A DNA stretch of 64,000 nucleotides from the NCBI RefSeq assembly GCF_020026915.1, contig NZ_JAINUY010000006.1, positions 310,001-374,000 of the forward strand, read 5' to 3'. Below are positions 52,250-61,504 of this stretch, in pieces. Within the stretch, counting starts at the first letter, position 1. Every line of letters starts with the position of its first letter. This DNA comes from Flavobacterium potami. Lineage in GTDB: Bacteria; Bacteroidota; Bacteroidia; Flavobacteriales; Flavobacteriaceae. Below the pieces are notes generated by a model. That model did no database searches, had not been told where the DNA came from, and saw nothing but the letters and a program-made list of their open reading frames with translations. The position numbers and the translations under genes are program-made.

Positions 52250-53053
52250 CTATTTGAAACCTGTCTTAAAGGTCTGATCCAATTTGTTTTGAATTATTGT
52301 TGCTACAACAAGTACCTCGGTCATCTCGGTTAACTGAGTATCTTCCAAAAGCTTTGGATCGTGCGCTTTTGGATTTCTATACATACTGAAAAAACCTTTT
52401 ATAAAGTTGGCGAATCCTGTATGCTCGCTTACATGACTGTCGGTCTGCAGTACATTAAACGCAAGCATGGGATTTCTGGCAGTTCCCAGACCAAAACAAT
52501 TGTCTACCAATACAGCTCCATCAGTAGTATATCCGCTTTTTTGCCTCAACTTCTCAGCCACACTTTTTGTTATTTCCAGGATGGCATGAAAGTAATTTTC
52601 ATTGAGCCATTCTGATTCGCAGTACTGCAGGATGTCGGGATGGATTCCTATTCCATGTACTTTTTCCTTTATCTTTAAAGAGCGTAATTTAGCTTCCGAA
52701 ATTGTCTTTGCCTTTTCAACAGTCTTGGCGTTTCCTGTTTTGTCAATTTCTATTCCTTCGTAGACCAGCTTCTCATTTATGGCTGTCCTGTGTTTTTCAA
52801 ATATACTTTCTTCGGTATATCTTTTAGGGCTTATAACCCTGAGAACAAAATTTAATACATTGTTTGCACAGCTGTCTTGTGATTGTTTTGCTTTTAGGGA
52901 ATAGTAGATTCGGTCAGGTTTGTTAGCACCTTCTGTATTATCGCTAATACCTGAATTATTTAATTGTTCAGTTATCTGTTTATGAGTTAATATTTCTTCT
53001 CCAATTATTATAGAGATACTGCGCAATGTATCAGGGTCGAAGCTTTTTATCAT
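52250..53053 (-). CDS. TIGR02391/Ymh-type protein with HEPN motif
   Basis: The 267-residue protein has the C-terminal Ymh/TIGR02391 domain (about 130-265). It includes GIHPDILQYCES, the GTARNPMLAFN segment and the sequence YRNPKAHD, in which Arg226 and His231 form the Rx4H motif of HEPN ribonucleases. The N-terminal part (1-100) is variable. HEPN proteins of this type occur in abortive infection and toxin-antitoxin systems. It is the last gene of the leftward hamA-hamB operon, 49 bases behind the previous gene. A role as RNA-cutting effector is inference from the motif. Confidence 0.75.
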   Translation of the reverse strand: MIKSFDPDTLRSISIIIGEEILTHKQITEQLNNSGISDNTEGANKPDRIYYSLKAKQSQDSCANNVLNFVLRVISPKRYTEESIFEKHRTAINEKLVYEGIEIDKTGNAKTVEKAKTISEAKLRSLKIKEKVHGIGIHPDILQYCESEWLNENYFHAILEITKSVAEKLRQKSGYTTDGAVLVDNCFGLGTARNPMLAFNVLQTDSHVSEHTGFANFIKGFFSMYRNPKAHDPKLLEDTQLTEMTEVLVVATIIQNKLDQTFKTGFK

Positions 53054-53101
53054 AGTGTTGGCAATGTTTGTTTATTGAGGATCTTTTTTATTTTTTAAGG
53101 T

Positions 53102-54226
53102 CTACCAGTCCATGTTCCTATGGTTCTCTATATTCCTAATAGTTTCTTTGATATAGCGGTCAGTAGATTGCTGGCTTACCATTCTTCTTCGGTATGTGGA
53201 AACAGATTTTTTATCATAAAAGACGGGAATTCCACGCAGTATATATTGCATTGCGAATAGAGTCCTCGGATCTGTCTGTAAATAGTTATCAAATGCACCA
53301 AACTCATCAATTATATTTTTAAATGCTATTTCTGAATTGTCATCAAAACTGTACTTTACATCAGTTTTTGATCTGGTAAGAGTAAATGGAATTGCACCTA
53401 GATTATCCATATGGATATAAAACGAACTTCCTTTCTTTAGGAAATTTCCATGTGATGCAGGATTTCGAATCTGTTCTTTTATCTCGTTCAGTTTAGCCAA
53501 ATGTTTTAAAGCAGTGCTGTCATTCTTAGTATCGAATACTATATTGAATTTTACTTTCCAGTTTGCACCAATAAAGTTTTCAAGATCGGTCGATTTCATG
53601 TCCACATGTTTCATAAAAGGTAGAAGCAGGACCATGAGATGTTCAAGCAAACTGAAGTACGCATCTATCATCGATAGCATGTAATAAAACCCTGCTTTGC
53701 TCTTGTTGTTTAATTTGATTTCCTGGGATGTCTTGCCTCTGAAAAAAAAATACCTTCCCGAAATACCGGCAAAGTCATTTTCAATTGTAATTAGTCCGGC
53801 ACCTATCTTTTGACTCATAAGTTGCTGTACAAATCCTTCTGTCAGCGTTTTAGCTTTATTGAGTACGGTAATCACTTCAGCTGCGAGATCTGCGTCATCC
53901 TCCTTTTCAAGATAGGTTGAAATTGTAAATCCAAATTTTCTATGGGCTAATACAAAACTCCGATCCTTATAGAAAATTGGTATCTCCCATTTAACCTTTT
54001 CAAATAAGGGCAAAATTGGATATTTTTTAATCTCTACAAGCAAAAGATATATGATAAAAGGATACTTTACCTTTAGCTCTTCAGGCAGTTCAATATCATA
54101 TCTTTTAAGTGATCTGGTCCCATTGCCGCTGTCTTGCCACGGCTCATGATAATTTTCGTCAGGTAAAATGTCCTTTAATAAAAAATTGAGGTTTTTTAAT
54201 CCTTTCTCCTCGCTGTTATTTTTCAT
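53102..54226 (-). CDS. Unknown HEPN-motif protein linked to Hachiman
   Basis: The 374-residue protein has a helical central region (about 180-265) with AYFSLLEHLMVLLLPF and then EQIRNPASHG, where Arg254 and His259 form the RNxxxH signature of HEPN domains. The flanking N-terminal half (40-170) has mixed strands and helices. A C-terminal arm (about 310-374) is strongly similar to the fragment at 2-199. No known family came to mind. It starts 19 bases after hamB in the same direction, so it is probably made with Hachiman. An RNase or sensor role is inferred. Confidence 0.65.
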   Translation of the reverse strand: MKNNSEEKGLKNLNFLLKDILPDENYHEPWQDSGNGTRSLKRYDIELPEELKVKYPFIIYLLLVEIKKYPILPLFEKVKWEIPIFYKDRSFVLAHRKFGFTISTYLEKEDDADLAAEVITVLNKAKTLTEGFVQQLMSQKIGAGLITIENDFAGISGRYFFFRGKTSQEIKLNNKSKAGFYYMLSMIDAYFSLLEHLMVLLLPFMKHVDMKSTDLENFIGANWKVKFNIVFDTKNDSTALKHLAKLNEIKEQIRNPASHGNFLKKGSSFYIHMDNLGAIPFTLTRSKTDVKYSFDDNSEIAFKNIIDEFGAFDNYLQTDPRTLFAMQYILRGIPVFYDKKSVSTYRRRMVSQQSTDRYIKETIRNIENHRNMDW

Positions 54227-54245
54227 TTTGCTGCTTTAATGATTG

Positions 54246-57200
54246 TTAGTCGACTATGTGGACATAGGGATTGTGAATTTGCATTTCCCAACGTTCTTCA
54301 AAATCATCATATATAAATTCAATTCCTGGTATATCGTTTACCGAACTGAAATCAATTGTTTCGTTGGAAACTTCTTCAATAACCTGAAGATCTGCGCTCA
54401 TAAGGTACTGGATGCCATTTATCTGCCTGGCTATTAGAGTGGATGTCGTCATATGTATTTCGCCAAAGGTGAAGTTTGGTACTTTTTTAACCATAATATC
54501 TCTTCGGGTAGTAACCCTTACCAGCAATTCAAGCCACTCCACTGTATTTGAAGTAGCAAACAATTTATAGTCTTCCTCATTGGCAATAAGATCCCTTTTA
54601 TAGCTATAGACACTTTTGTCCCAGTCATCGTCTTCAAACTCTTCCCCCAGTTCATTGGCTGCAGAACGTGACCTTATTCCCGCCTGATAGATTTTTACTT
54701 TCTTAAGTGACGGAAGTCCGGCCTCGACAAGTATCGAAAGCTCTTCTATGGTTTCAGCCTCGACATCAAGTTCGAGTATACGCATTTTCTTTGCAATACC
54801 GTTTAAAACCCACGGAAGGTTAAAGGTATAAAGCTTAGTAATAATTATGGCAGCATTTTCCAACGGGAATATTTCAGACAATGGTGAACCATTAAGCCAT
54901 TTACTTCTTATCTCATCTTTTGAGGCGCTTTCAACGGTGCTACCATTTTCTACTAGTACCGGCAGATCCTCAAGAATGTTTTCCAGGGCTGAAAGTAGCG
55001 CAATTTTAGTTTCAATAATTGAACTGTCATTTTCAAAACTGTTCTGGACAAGATCAATAATGGCATCGAGCCTTTCCTCTATAACAAGATCGGTATTCAG
55101 GGGTAGTCCTGATCTAACAATAGAGTTCCATTTTTCTCGGTCGTCACCAACTCTTTGTACTATGCCCCTTATGCGTGCCTGAAGAAATTCTGATACTTCT
55201 TCACCAGAGATTGAAGTTTCATTTTCAGCCTGTATGAAGGCAAGGGATCTGGCAAAGAAAGACTCGGTCCATGCAAGGTCAATTTCACCTTCTTTGTTAT
55301 TGAGCGTCTGTAGAGTAAGAAGGGTATCGTCAATAGAGCCCAGCTTATCTTCAATAGCTTGAGCTTCCTGGCCGATTTCATCCATTCTGTTCTCTGTTAT
55401 AAGTTCAAGCAGCAGTTCGAAATCAATATGCTGGTCTTCAGCAAGTTCCTTTAATTCAATAATGCTTGATAAAATTCCGCTTTTGGCATGATCAATTCTT
55501 TCTTTATCAAAGTATTTTCTTTTGATAGATCTTGTTGTCGCTAAAACATCCTTTTGTGATTTTCCAGTAGTTTCTAATACTACTAATATTTTTCCCTCAT
55601 GGTCCACAAAAGCCCTTCCGGCCCTTCCGGCGATATTCCAAAAATCCCGTGGTGACAAGGCAGAACCGGCTTGGTGTAACGTAGAAAAAATTACGGTAGA
55701 TACCCCTAGATTTACTCCCTGTCCTAAGGTCGAAGTAGCAATTATCACAAGGGGCTTGTCGGCTCTCATAAGTCTTTCCAGAGGAAGTCTTACATCAGAA
55801 TGCAGATCAGCATTATGGCACAGTATTCCCTTGCGGGCAAAATGGAGCCATGGATTGTCAATATCACCATATGTTTCCACGCAAGCCAATTCAAAAGCCC
55901 GCCAGTCTGCTGCATTTTTCCACGGATGGTCTTCCGGATCCATGCCAAGGCAGCTGTAATAGGATCGAGCCATCACAAATACAGAAGCTTTCAATCCAAC
56001 GAATATTAAAACAGATCCAAAGGTTCTGAATTTGTAAGCCGTAGCTGCAATTGCATCATTCTTCGAATCGGGGATAAATCTTACCCTGGTCTGCCGGCCA
56101 ATCAGGGGCTGGGCTTCTGCAACAATAAAGCGATTATTAAATGAGGATCTTTCTACGTCTTTGCTTACCCAATTCAAATTGACATGACGTCCATTCCATT
56201 CCAGAATACCCAGTCTTTCATCTGAAGGCCGCCACTTATCTTTATAAACAGTCTGATCTGATTTCGTGAGCCATAAGGCAAGATCTTCAGAATTTGGAAG
56301 AACTGCGGAGAGTAGAAGAAATTTACCGCCGTTCTGATCCATATAGAAGCGGAGCTCCTCGTAAAACATTTCGTTTATAATGTTTCTTTTTTCGGGTCCA
56401 AGCAGATGCCCCTCATCAATAATGACGAGCCTGATCTGTTCTATGAGTTCTTCATTCCCTCTTAATATAGCTTTTGCCTTTTCAGGGGTCGCAATAATGA
56501 CATTGGAATCCTCAATTATTTTTTCGTCAAGTTTGCTGTACAAGCTGCCTCCATAAAGGTGCGACACAGTAATATTTGCATTGTCAAGAATTGGACCAAG
56601 CGAGTTTTCAACTTCGAAAGCAAGAGAACGAAAAGGAGCAACATAAAGAACCTTGTTATTTGGATCCTTCAACATGCAGTCCAGAATTGACAATTCTGCG
56701 ATTCTTGTCTTGCCACTGCTGGTGGGTATGCTAACGATACAGCCATCTGTATTATGGAGAACTTTGTCGAGTGATTTCCGCTGTGTTGTAAAAAGCTCAT
56801 AAATTCCCCGAGGCTGCATGTACACTAAAGATTCAATATAGCCTATAACCTGAGGGTTATCCATATCGAAATGAGGTCTCAATGAATTCCATAATGATGC
56901 CTGGTCGAAGCCATCCGCGATCAATATCAATAATCTCAGCACCCACCAAATCCCCGGATCCGACTCCAGCTCCGCAATTTCCTTAAGATTGCGCAGTTGT
57001 GATTTTGCATTGTAAAGCAATTCGGTATTTCCGCTATAAAAATACTTAATAAAGGCGTCTAAAGCGCGTGCTATGACTATTTCATAAATTTTCTTCTGTC
57101 CGTCAATATCATTTTCTTCCTGATTCTGAGCAATATTGCCATCATGATAAGTCTCATCGACTAAAATAAGGCTAATTTGTTGGGTAAGGTTTTTAAAATC

Positions 57201-57629
57201 CCTTAGAAGGAACAAATGTATAAGCCCTGCGATTATCGAATCTGACCTGAATTTTTTAATATTGATAAATGACTTGGAATACTGAAAGCTAACATAATAG
57301 GAAAGAGAAGCAATCAGCCCGTAATAATCACTGGTATTGGCTTTATTGGCATCGGCGCTGTGTATAAACTCAAGTAGAGAGGCTCCTTTTTCAAGCGGTT
57401 CCACTGCCTCAGAAAAATTTTCGTTTTCTGCAAATGAGCAGCCAAAATTAAGATAGTAAAAAGCAAGGATATTAAGGCTGTCATCATTAATAGTATATGG
57501 GGGAAAGTTATCTTTATTTTCTGCCGTATTGAACAGTATATAACGTGCATTTGCCTGCGCCATTAGATTTTGTATGGTATTATCCCTTTCAATCTTGGAT
57601 AATTTTTCCCGAATTATTTCATTTGTCAT
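54246..57629 (-). CDS. hamB: Hachiman helicase HamB
   Basis: The 1127-residue protein is a superfamily 2 helicase. It has a helical N-terminal region (1-285), Walker A PTSSGKT (302-308), a DEGH box (405-408), ATSTLGQGVN (631-640) and motif VI NIAGRAGRAF (665-674), then a large C-terminal part. It is of Ski2-like type, as is HamB of the Hachiman antiphage system. Its start overlaps the end of the DUF1837 gene hamA by four bases, the defining gene pair. HamB is thought to survey DNA and release or activate the HamA nuclease. The frame is intact. Confidence 0.85.
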   Translation of the reverse strand: MTNEIIREKLSKIERDNTIQNLMAQANARYILFNTAENKDNFPPYTINDDSLNILAFYYLNFGCSFAENENFSEAVEPLEKGASLLEFIHSADANKANTSDYYGLIASLSYYVSFQYSKSFINIKKFRSDSIIAGLIHLFLLRDFKNLTQQISLILVDETYHDGNIAQNQEENDIDGQKKIYEIVIARALDAFIKYFYSGNTELLYNAKSQLRNLKEIAELESDPGIWWVLRLLILIADGFDQASLWNSLRPHFDMDNPQVIGYIESLVYMQPRGIYELFTTQRKSLDKVLHNTDGCIVSIPTSSGKTRIAELSILDCMLKDPNNKVLYVAPFRSLAFEVENSLGPILDNANITVSHLYGGSLYSKLDEKIIEDSNVIIATPEKAKAILRGNEELIEQIRLVIIDEGHLLGPEKRNIINEMFYEELRFYMDQNGGKFLLLSAVLPNSEDLALWLTKSDQTVYKDKWRPSDERLGILEWNGRHVNLNWVSKDVERSSFNNRFIVAEAQPLIGRQTRVRFIPDSKNDAIAATAYKFRTFGSVLIFVGLKASVFVMARSYYSCLGMDPEDHPWKNAADWRAFELACVETYGDIDNPWLHFARKGILCHNADLHSDVRLPLERLMRADKPLVIIATSTLGQGVNLGVSTVIFSTLHQAGSALSPRDFWNIAGRAGRAFVDHEGKILVVLETTGKSQKDVLATTRSIKRKYFDKERIDHAKSGILSSIIELKELAEDQHIDFELLLELITENRMDEIGQEAQAIEDKLGSIDDTLLTLQTLNNKEGEIDLAWTESFFARSLAFIQAENETSISGEEVSEFLQARIRGIVQRVGDDREKWNSIVRSGLPLNTDLVIEERLDAIIDLVQNSFENDSSIIETKIALLSALENILEDLPVLVENGSTVESASKDEIRSKWLNGSPLSEIFPLENAAIIITKLYTFNLPWVLNGIAKKMRILELDVEAETIEELSILVEAGLPSLKKVKIYQAGIRSRSAANELGEEFEDDDWDKSVYSYKRDLIANEEDYKLFATSNTVEWLELLVRVTTRRDIMVKKVPNFTFGEIHMTTSTLIARQINGIQYLMSADLQVIEEVSNETIDFSSVNDIPGIEFIYDDFEERWEMQIHNPYVHIVD

Positions 57630-58465
57630 AGTGTTTCTGGATTAGCAATCATGGATTCCGCCATTATAAAAGCTTGATCAATGAGAGTTTGGGGATTGTC
57701 AATCCCCGCCGATATAAAAATAAGTTCGGGATTATCCGTTGTAAGATGCCTTTCCACGACAGTAGAAGTCTGGGTATTGCTCAATAATAGCCCTGTATAA
57801 GTGATATCACCTTTCGATTTTATTTCACTGATTAAAAAACTGTCAAGCAGATCTGCGACAGATTTTGTGGCAGGATCCCGGCTAAGTTCACTGATTAGGA
57901 AGGAAAAAGATAATGGCAATTTGTCCTTTCCAAGAGACTCAGTAATATCATCTACTACTTTTTTAACGGGTGTTGTCCTAAATTTTGATTCACCAAGGAA
58001 TATCTTGAGACTGTCGTTTCCCTTATCATCGGCTATTATATCTACCATAAGGGTATCGTCTCCCTTAATTGCCTGATCAACATTAGGATTGTAGCGTAGT
58101 TTGAAGGCTTTAACCAATGATTTTCCTTGGCAGCTTTCAATATATTCAATCAATAATATTTCGGTTGCATTTCCTTTTTTGGTCTTATCTGCCCTTGGAA
58201 GATTTCTGTTTTGCTCAGCATATTGTGGAAATCCGGCGTCCCTATATCGCTGCTTTAATCTCTCTATCTTTGTCTGGTCATAGTGATGATGGATCAGTTT
58301 TTCTGCAAGCCACTGAATCAAGGCAGGTTCATCGGCCGCTAATTTGCTGGTCAATGCTCGGTGGCATCTGGCATCTGTTGGTTCAAAGTCAGAGCAGTCC
58401 ATCCATCTTGCAAATTCATGTGGATTGGAAGGGTGGGCTCCTATTAAATCTTCGTGTAGCGACAT
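57626..58465 (-). CDS. hamA: Hachiman nuclease HamA (DUF1837)
   Basis: The 279-residue protein matches DUF1837/HamA: KKGNATEILLIEYIE (96-110), the KGDDTLMVDII block (134-144) and FLGESKFRTTP (156-166). Asp137 or Asp142 with Glu159-x-Lys161 give a PD-(D/E)xK nuclease site. HamA and HamB form a complex that protects against phages and plasmids by damaging DNA when triggered. It is the first gene of a four-gene leftward operon: hamA, hamB, the HEPN-motif gene, the Ymh gene. No promoter could be picked upstream. Confidence 0.85.
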   Translation of the reverse strand: MSLHEDLIGAHPSNPHEFARWMDCSDFEPTDARCHRALTSKLAADEPALIQWLAEKLIHHHYDQTKIERLKQRYRDAGFPQYAEQNRNLPRADKTKKGNATEILLIEYIESCQGKSLVKAFKLRYNPNVDQAIKGDDTLMVDIIADDKGNDSLKIFLGESKFRTTPVKKVVDDITESLGKDKLPLSFSFLISELSRDPATKSVADLLDSFLISEIKSKGDITYTGLLLSNTQTSTVVERHLTTDNPELIFISAGIDNPQTLIDQAFIMAESMIANPETL

Positions 58466-59172
58466 AGTTTTGTGGTGATTGAATTATCGTATTTACTTTT
58501 GACGGTAAATAATGGCTTTTTTTATGCTTTTCAACATTCGTGATGTGCAGTATAAGCTAAATTTTTTGAGGAGCTAACATAGTAAATTTTGGGAATATTT
58601 TATAATACTTTTTTAACAATTTTTCTTAGTTAAAATATTGAGAAGCAATGCCTTTGTATCTGTAAAAAAGTTCGGTATCTCAACTAAAGTAAGGGATAAG
58701 TCGCATGTAAGAAAGCATACCTTTTTTGAAACTGCATTAAAATATACTACAAAGATAAATTCTCGACGACTTGAAAAATGATGAGGGCACAAATAGAACT
58801 AGCAATAACTTCAATTTATACCAATTTTCTAGTCATTTATTGAAGCAAAGTTGTAAAAAAAGGTTTTTATGTGCAGCCTTATCAGCCTAACTTATTTACA
58901 TCAAAGTTGCTTTGTGTAAATTGGTAAGCATAAGCGAATATGATAAAATATGTTTATGTTAAATATAAGATTACTTCGGAATCGTATTACCTAATAAAAA
59001 GTAGCACTAGATAGCTATTTAAACAATCATTATTTCACTCATAAGTCATAAATCTTCAAGCAGATGATTCGAATTTTGCACTTTAAAGTGCAGAAGAAAG
59101 ATATTTGTTCTGGAAGGGATAAATATAGATTTTTATATGTATAAAATTTTATAGGGATACTGCTTATTTTTT
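58466..59172. other. 707-base non-coding region between hamA and the excisionase gene
   Basis: An AT-rich region without a gene that I can support. It must contain the hamA promoter. Close to the excisionase stop it carries a perfect 16-bp palindrome, TGCACTTTAAAGTGCA (59077-59092), which may be a binding site for the excisionase-like protein or a cargo boundary. Confidence 0.5.
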
Positions 59173-59442
59173 TCAGCGTTTGCCGTCCATAAGTTTTTGA
59201 ATATCCTCATAATGATAGAACATTAGCCCGCCAATCTTATTATAAGGAAGAGTTCCATTTACTCGAAGGTTTTGCAGTGTTCCGGGTGAGATATTAAGCA
59301 GTTTTCTAACTTCGTAGCTTTTGAGCCAGACGCGCGGTTCCTGACCATGCTTGCGGTTGTATTGCTGATACTTGCGTATTTCTTCCAACAGTTCTTTTTT
59401 TAATATTTCAAGGTCATCTCGGGTAATCAGATCTACATTCAT
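59173..59442 (-). CDS. Excisionase-like HTH protein beside the integrase
   Basis: The ATG at 59442 gives 89 residues; a GTG three codons upstream (59451) is also possible. After a helical start, the C-terminal part is a MerR/excisionase-like winged helix: VWLKSYEVRKLLNISPGTLQ, then LPYNKIGGLMFYHYEDIQKL. Proteins of this type bind att sites and steer the integrase towards excision. It follows the integrase gene at a distance of about 270 bases on the same strand. Confidence 0.8.
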   Translation of the reverse strand: MNVDLITRDDLEILKKELLEEIRKYQQYNRKHGQEPRVWLKSYEVRKLLNISPGTLQNLRVNGTLPYNKIGGLMFYHYEDIQKLMDGKR

Positions 59443-59708
59443 AATTCTCACATTTACATTAACTGCATCCCTAAGCTGTCACATGAAGCTTTATCCTGCC
59501 TAGAGAGATCAAAAATATGGAAGATTAGCGCTTTAACTTAAAACTGCGGAGGATTGGCAGGCATTGGCTTCATTTTACCTTAAGGCTATAATTTTCTTTT
59601 GGGATGAGTTTAATTTAGTGGTAGTGTTTTCACTTAATTTTATGCAGAAGAAATGTATCGTATTACAAATGCGGTTGCTAGGACCGCATTTGTATATTTA
59701 AGCTTTCG

Positions 59709-60953
59709 CTAAATCTCTGACTTATTTGCCGAGAGCCGCACTTCTAGATTTCTCATATCCTCACCAAGTTTGCGTTCAACAACCTTTGCATAAACCTGAG
59801 TAGTGCGTATGCTGGTATGTCCCAGCATTTTAGAGACGCTTTCTATCGGTACTCCGTTACTAAGTGTTATAGTGGTCGCAAAAGTGTGACGAGCGATGTG
59901 AAAGGTCAGCGGTTTGGTTATTCCGCAGATGTCAGCAATCTCTTTGAGATAACCATTCATCCGCTGGTTTGAAATTACAGGAAAAATTGTGCCGTTATTT
60001 CGAGCTCTTGGATCATCTCTGTAAATGTCAATTAACTCTGCTGCATGTGGCAAAAGGGGTACGCGGACACCTATATCGGTTTTTGCTCTGCTTGTAGCGA
60101 TCCAAAGTCCTCCGTCTATTCCTGTAACAATTTTATTTGGAGACAATTCAGCCAGGTCAATATAGGCAAGTCCTGTATAGCAGCTGAAAAGGAACATGTC
60201 CCGTACATGCCTTAGCCTTTCGATGCTGATTTTTTTTTCTGCCAAAGCAGAAAGTTCTCTGCTCGTAAGGCACTCGCGTTCTACCTTATCGAAATGCTTT
60301 TTAAAACTGGCAAAAGGATCTTTGGCAAGCCAGTCTAATTTAACGGCCATGTTAATCATTTTTCGAAGCCGTTCAATATGTTTCATGATCCCGTTGTTGT
60401 TCAGGGGCTTCTGATGATCTTTTGGGACATGATTGAAAAGGTAACGTTCAAAATCTAAAATAAACTTGTAAGAGAGCTGTGAAAGGACAATATCATTTCT
60501 GTACATTTTCTCCAGAAGGAATTTTTTGACATAGCGCTGTGTGGTATGGTAGTTTTTCATGGTCCCGGGGGCAAGTTTGTGCAATTGCTGCTCATTATGG
60601 TATTCCATCAGTGAAATCAATGTCGGGCTCCTATGGTCCAAGCCTAATACTCTGTCCCGGATTGCAGGGCCGTCAATCGGTAGATCGGTCAGAAGCATCT
60701 GCTGGTAGGCATTTATAATCTTCGCCTTAAATTGGTTAAGGAACAGGTTAAGCTCAACTGTTTCTTTCCGGTTTCCTTTTGGCAGGCCTTTTCTCACATC
60801 CCATTCATTGGCATTGATAGAACGCTTTACCGAAATCTCAGTTCGTTTTCCATTAACCGTTATCCTGGCACAGATAGGAGCCGAACCTTGCGCCGAGATT
60901 TTCTGTGTCTTTAGGTAAAAGAGCACTCCAAATGTTGTAATAGCTGTCTTCAT
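59709..60953 (-). CDS. int: Tyrosine recombinase/integrase of the ICE
   Basis: The 414-residue protein has an arm-binding region (1-100), a core-binding SAM-like domain (about 110-215) and a catalytic domain. Visible active-site residues are Lys291 (SRAKTD), His352 and Arg355 (HIARH), His379 (LGHTS) and the nucleophile Tyr388 (TTQVYAK). The first catalytic arginine is absent: the usual TGLR reads TGLA (Ala263). IntDOT of CTnDOT also lacks this arginine. It lies 300 bases from tRNA-Pro, the likely integration target, and would insert and excise the ICE with the excisionase-like proteins and topoisomerase III. Confidence 0.92.
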   Translation of the reverse strand: MKTAITTFGVLFYLKTQKISAQGSAPICARITVNGKRTEISVKRSINANEWDVRKGLPKGNRKETVELNLFLNQFKAKIINAYQQMLLTDLPIDGPAIRDRVLGLDHRSPTLISLMEYHNEQQLHKLAPGTMKNYHTTQRYVKKFLLEKMYRNDIVLSQLSYKFILDFERYLFNHVPKDHQKPLNNNGIMKHIERLRKMINMAVKLDWLAKDPFASFKKHFDKVERECLTSRELSALAEKKISIERLRHVRDMFLFSCYTGLAYIDLAELSPNKIVTGIDGGLWIATSRAKTDIGVRVPLLPHAAELIDIYRDDPRARNNGTIFPVISNQRMNGYLKEIADICGITKPLTFHIARHTFATTITLSNGVPIESVSKMLGHTSIRTTQVYAKVVERKLGEDMRNLEVRLSANKSEI

Positions 60954-61104
60954 ATCTCAAAAATTTAATGTTTCAGATCATCTGTACATTAAATGGATCC
61001 CAATAGTGCTAGCTTTTTTAAATGAAACCGTACACTTTTTAGGAGCCATCAAATGTTAAAATTTGAGTACAATAGACTGATAGTTAAATTATTAAATTCA
61101 TTTC

Positions 61105-61151
61105 TGGGACCTAAAGGTAAAAAAAGAAAAGGGGTAGCCGAATAGGTCCCA
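61105..61151. repeat. Inverted repeat near the ICE right end
   Basis: TGGGACCTA (61105-61113) and TAGGTCCCA (61143-61151) form a perfect 9-bp inverted repeat around 29 bases. It lies between the integrase start and the tRNA, where integrase and excisionase sites are expected. Confidence 0.4.
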
Positions 61152-61195
61152 TTTTCTTTGATATAACTTGAATATTTTGGAGTTGAATAAAAAGA

Positions 61196-61229
61196 AAAAC
61201 CCCTTAAATCATTGGATTTAAGGGGTTTT
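61196..61229 (-). terminator. Terminator downstream of tRNA-Pro
   Basis: A 15-bp perfect stem (61196-61210 with 61215-61229, loop of four) is followed on the minus strand by a T-rich tail. It would end the leftward tRNA transcript. Confidence 0.8.
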
Positions 61230-61253
61230 GACTGCCTTTGAAAGGCTCTTTAG

Positions 61254-61328
61254 TCGGGGTGGCAGGATTCGAACCTGCGGCCTCCTGCTCCCAAAGCAGG
61301 CGCGATAACCGGGCTACGCTACACCCCG
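61254..61328 (-). tRNA. tRNA-Pro (anticodon TGG)
   Basis: On the minus strand the sequence folds as a tRNA: acceptor stem CGGGGTG with CACCCCG plus discriminator A, anticodon stem CCTGC/GCAGG around TTTGGGA (anticodon TGG), and the GGTTCGAATCC T-loop. No CCA is encoded. Its 3' end faces the integrase, so it is the probable attachment site of the ICE. Confidence 0.93.
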
Positions 61329-61475
61329 AAGATGTATTTTTGTTGTAGTGCCCGAAAGCGGATGCAAAGATATAAATAAATTTGATTTGTAAAAGGAAAA
61401 AATGAAAATAAATAAAACTTATTTGAACATAGCTATTTCAGATTTATTTTCGACGTTATTTTTTATAATAAAGAT

Positions 61476-61483
61476 TACATTTG
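61476..61483 (+). promoter_or_regulatory. -7 element of the trxB promoter
   Basis: TACATTTG matches the Bacteroidetes -7 consensus TAnnTTTG. It lies 21 bases before the ATG at 61505. No clear -33 element was found. Confidence 0.45.
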
Positions 61484-61504
61484 CAACTCAAAAAAACTAT
61501 TACT

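Larger units (their letters stand above)
1..61253. mobile_element. CTnDOT-type integrative and conjugative element, left end not in window
   Basis: Nearly the whole window is one ICE. At the right are a tyrosine integrase and an excisionase-like gene beside tRNA-Pro. Inward come a partial PRTRC cassette, a tra operon in the Bacteroidetes order E,F,G,I,J,K,L,M,N,O,Q, ParA, MobA/MobB and a coupling protein. Further left are a DarB-like protein, topoisomerase III and RteC. Restriction, HipBA and Hachiman genes are cargo between backbone blocks. The right boundary is inferred to lie between the integrase start and the tRNA 3' end. No second copy of the tRNA end was noticed, so the left boundary is taken to lie beyond position 1. 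Confidence 0.85.
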
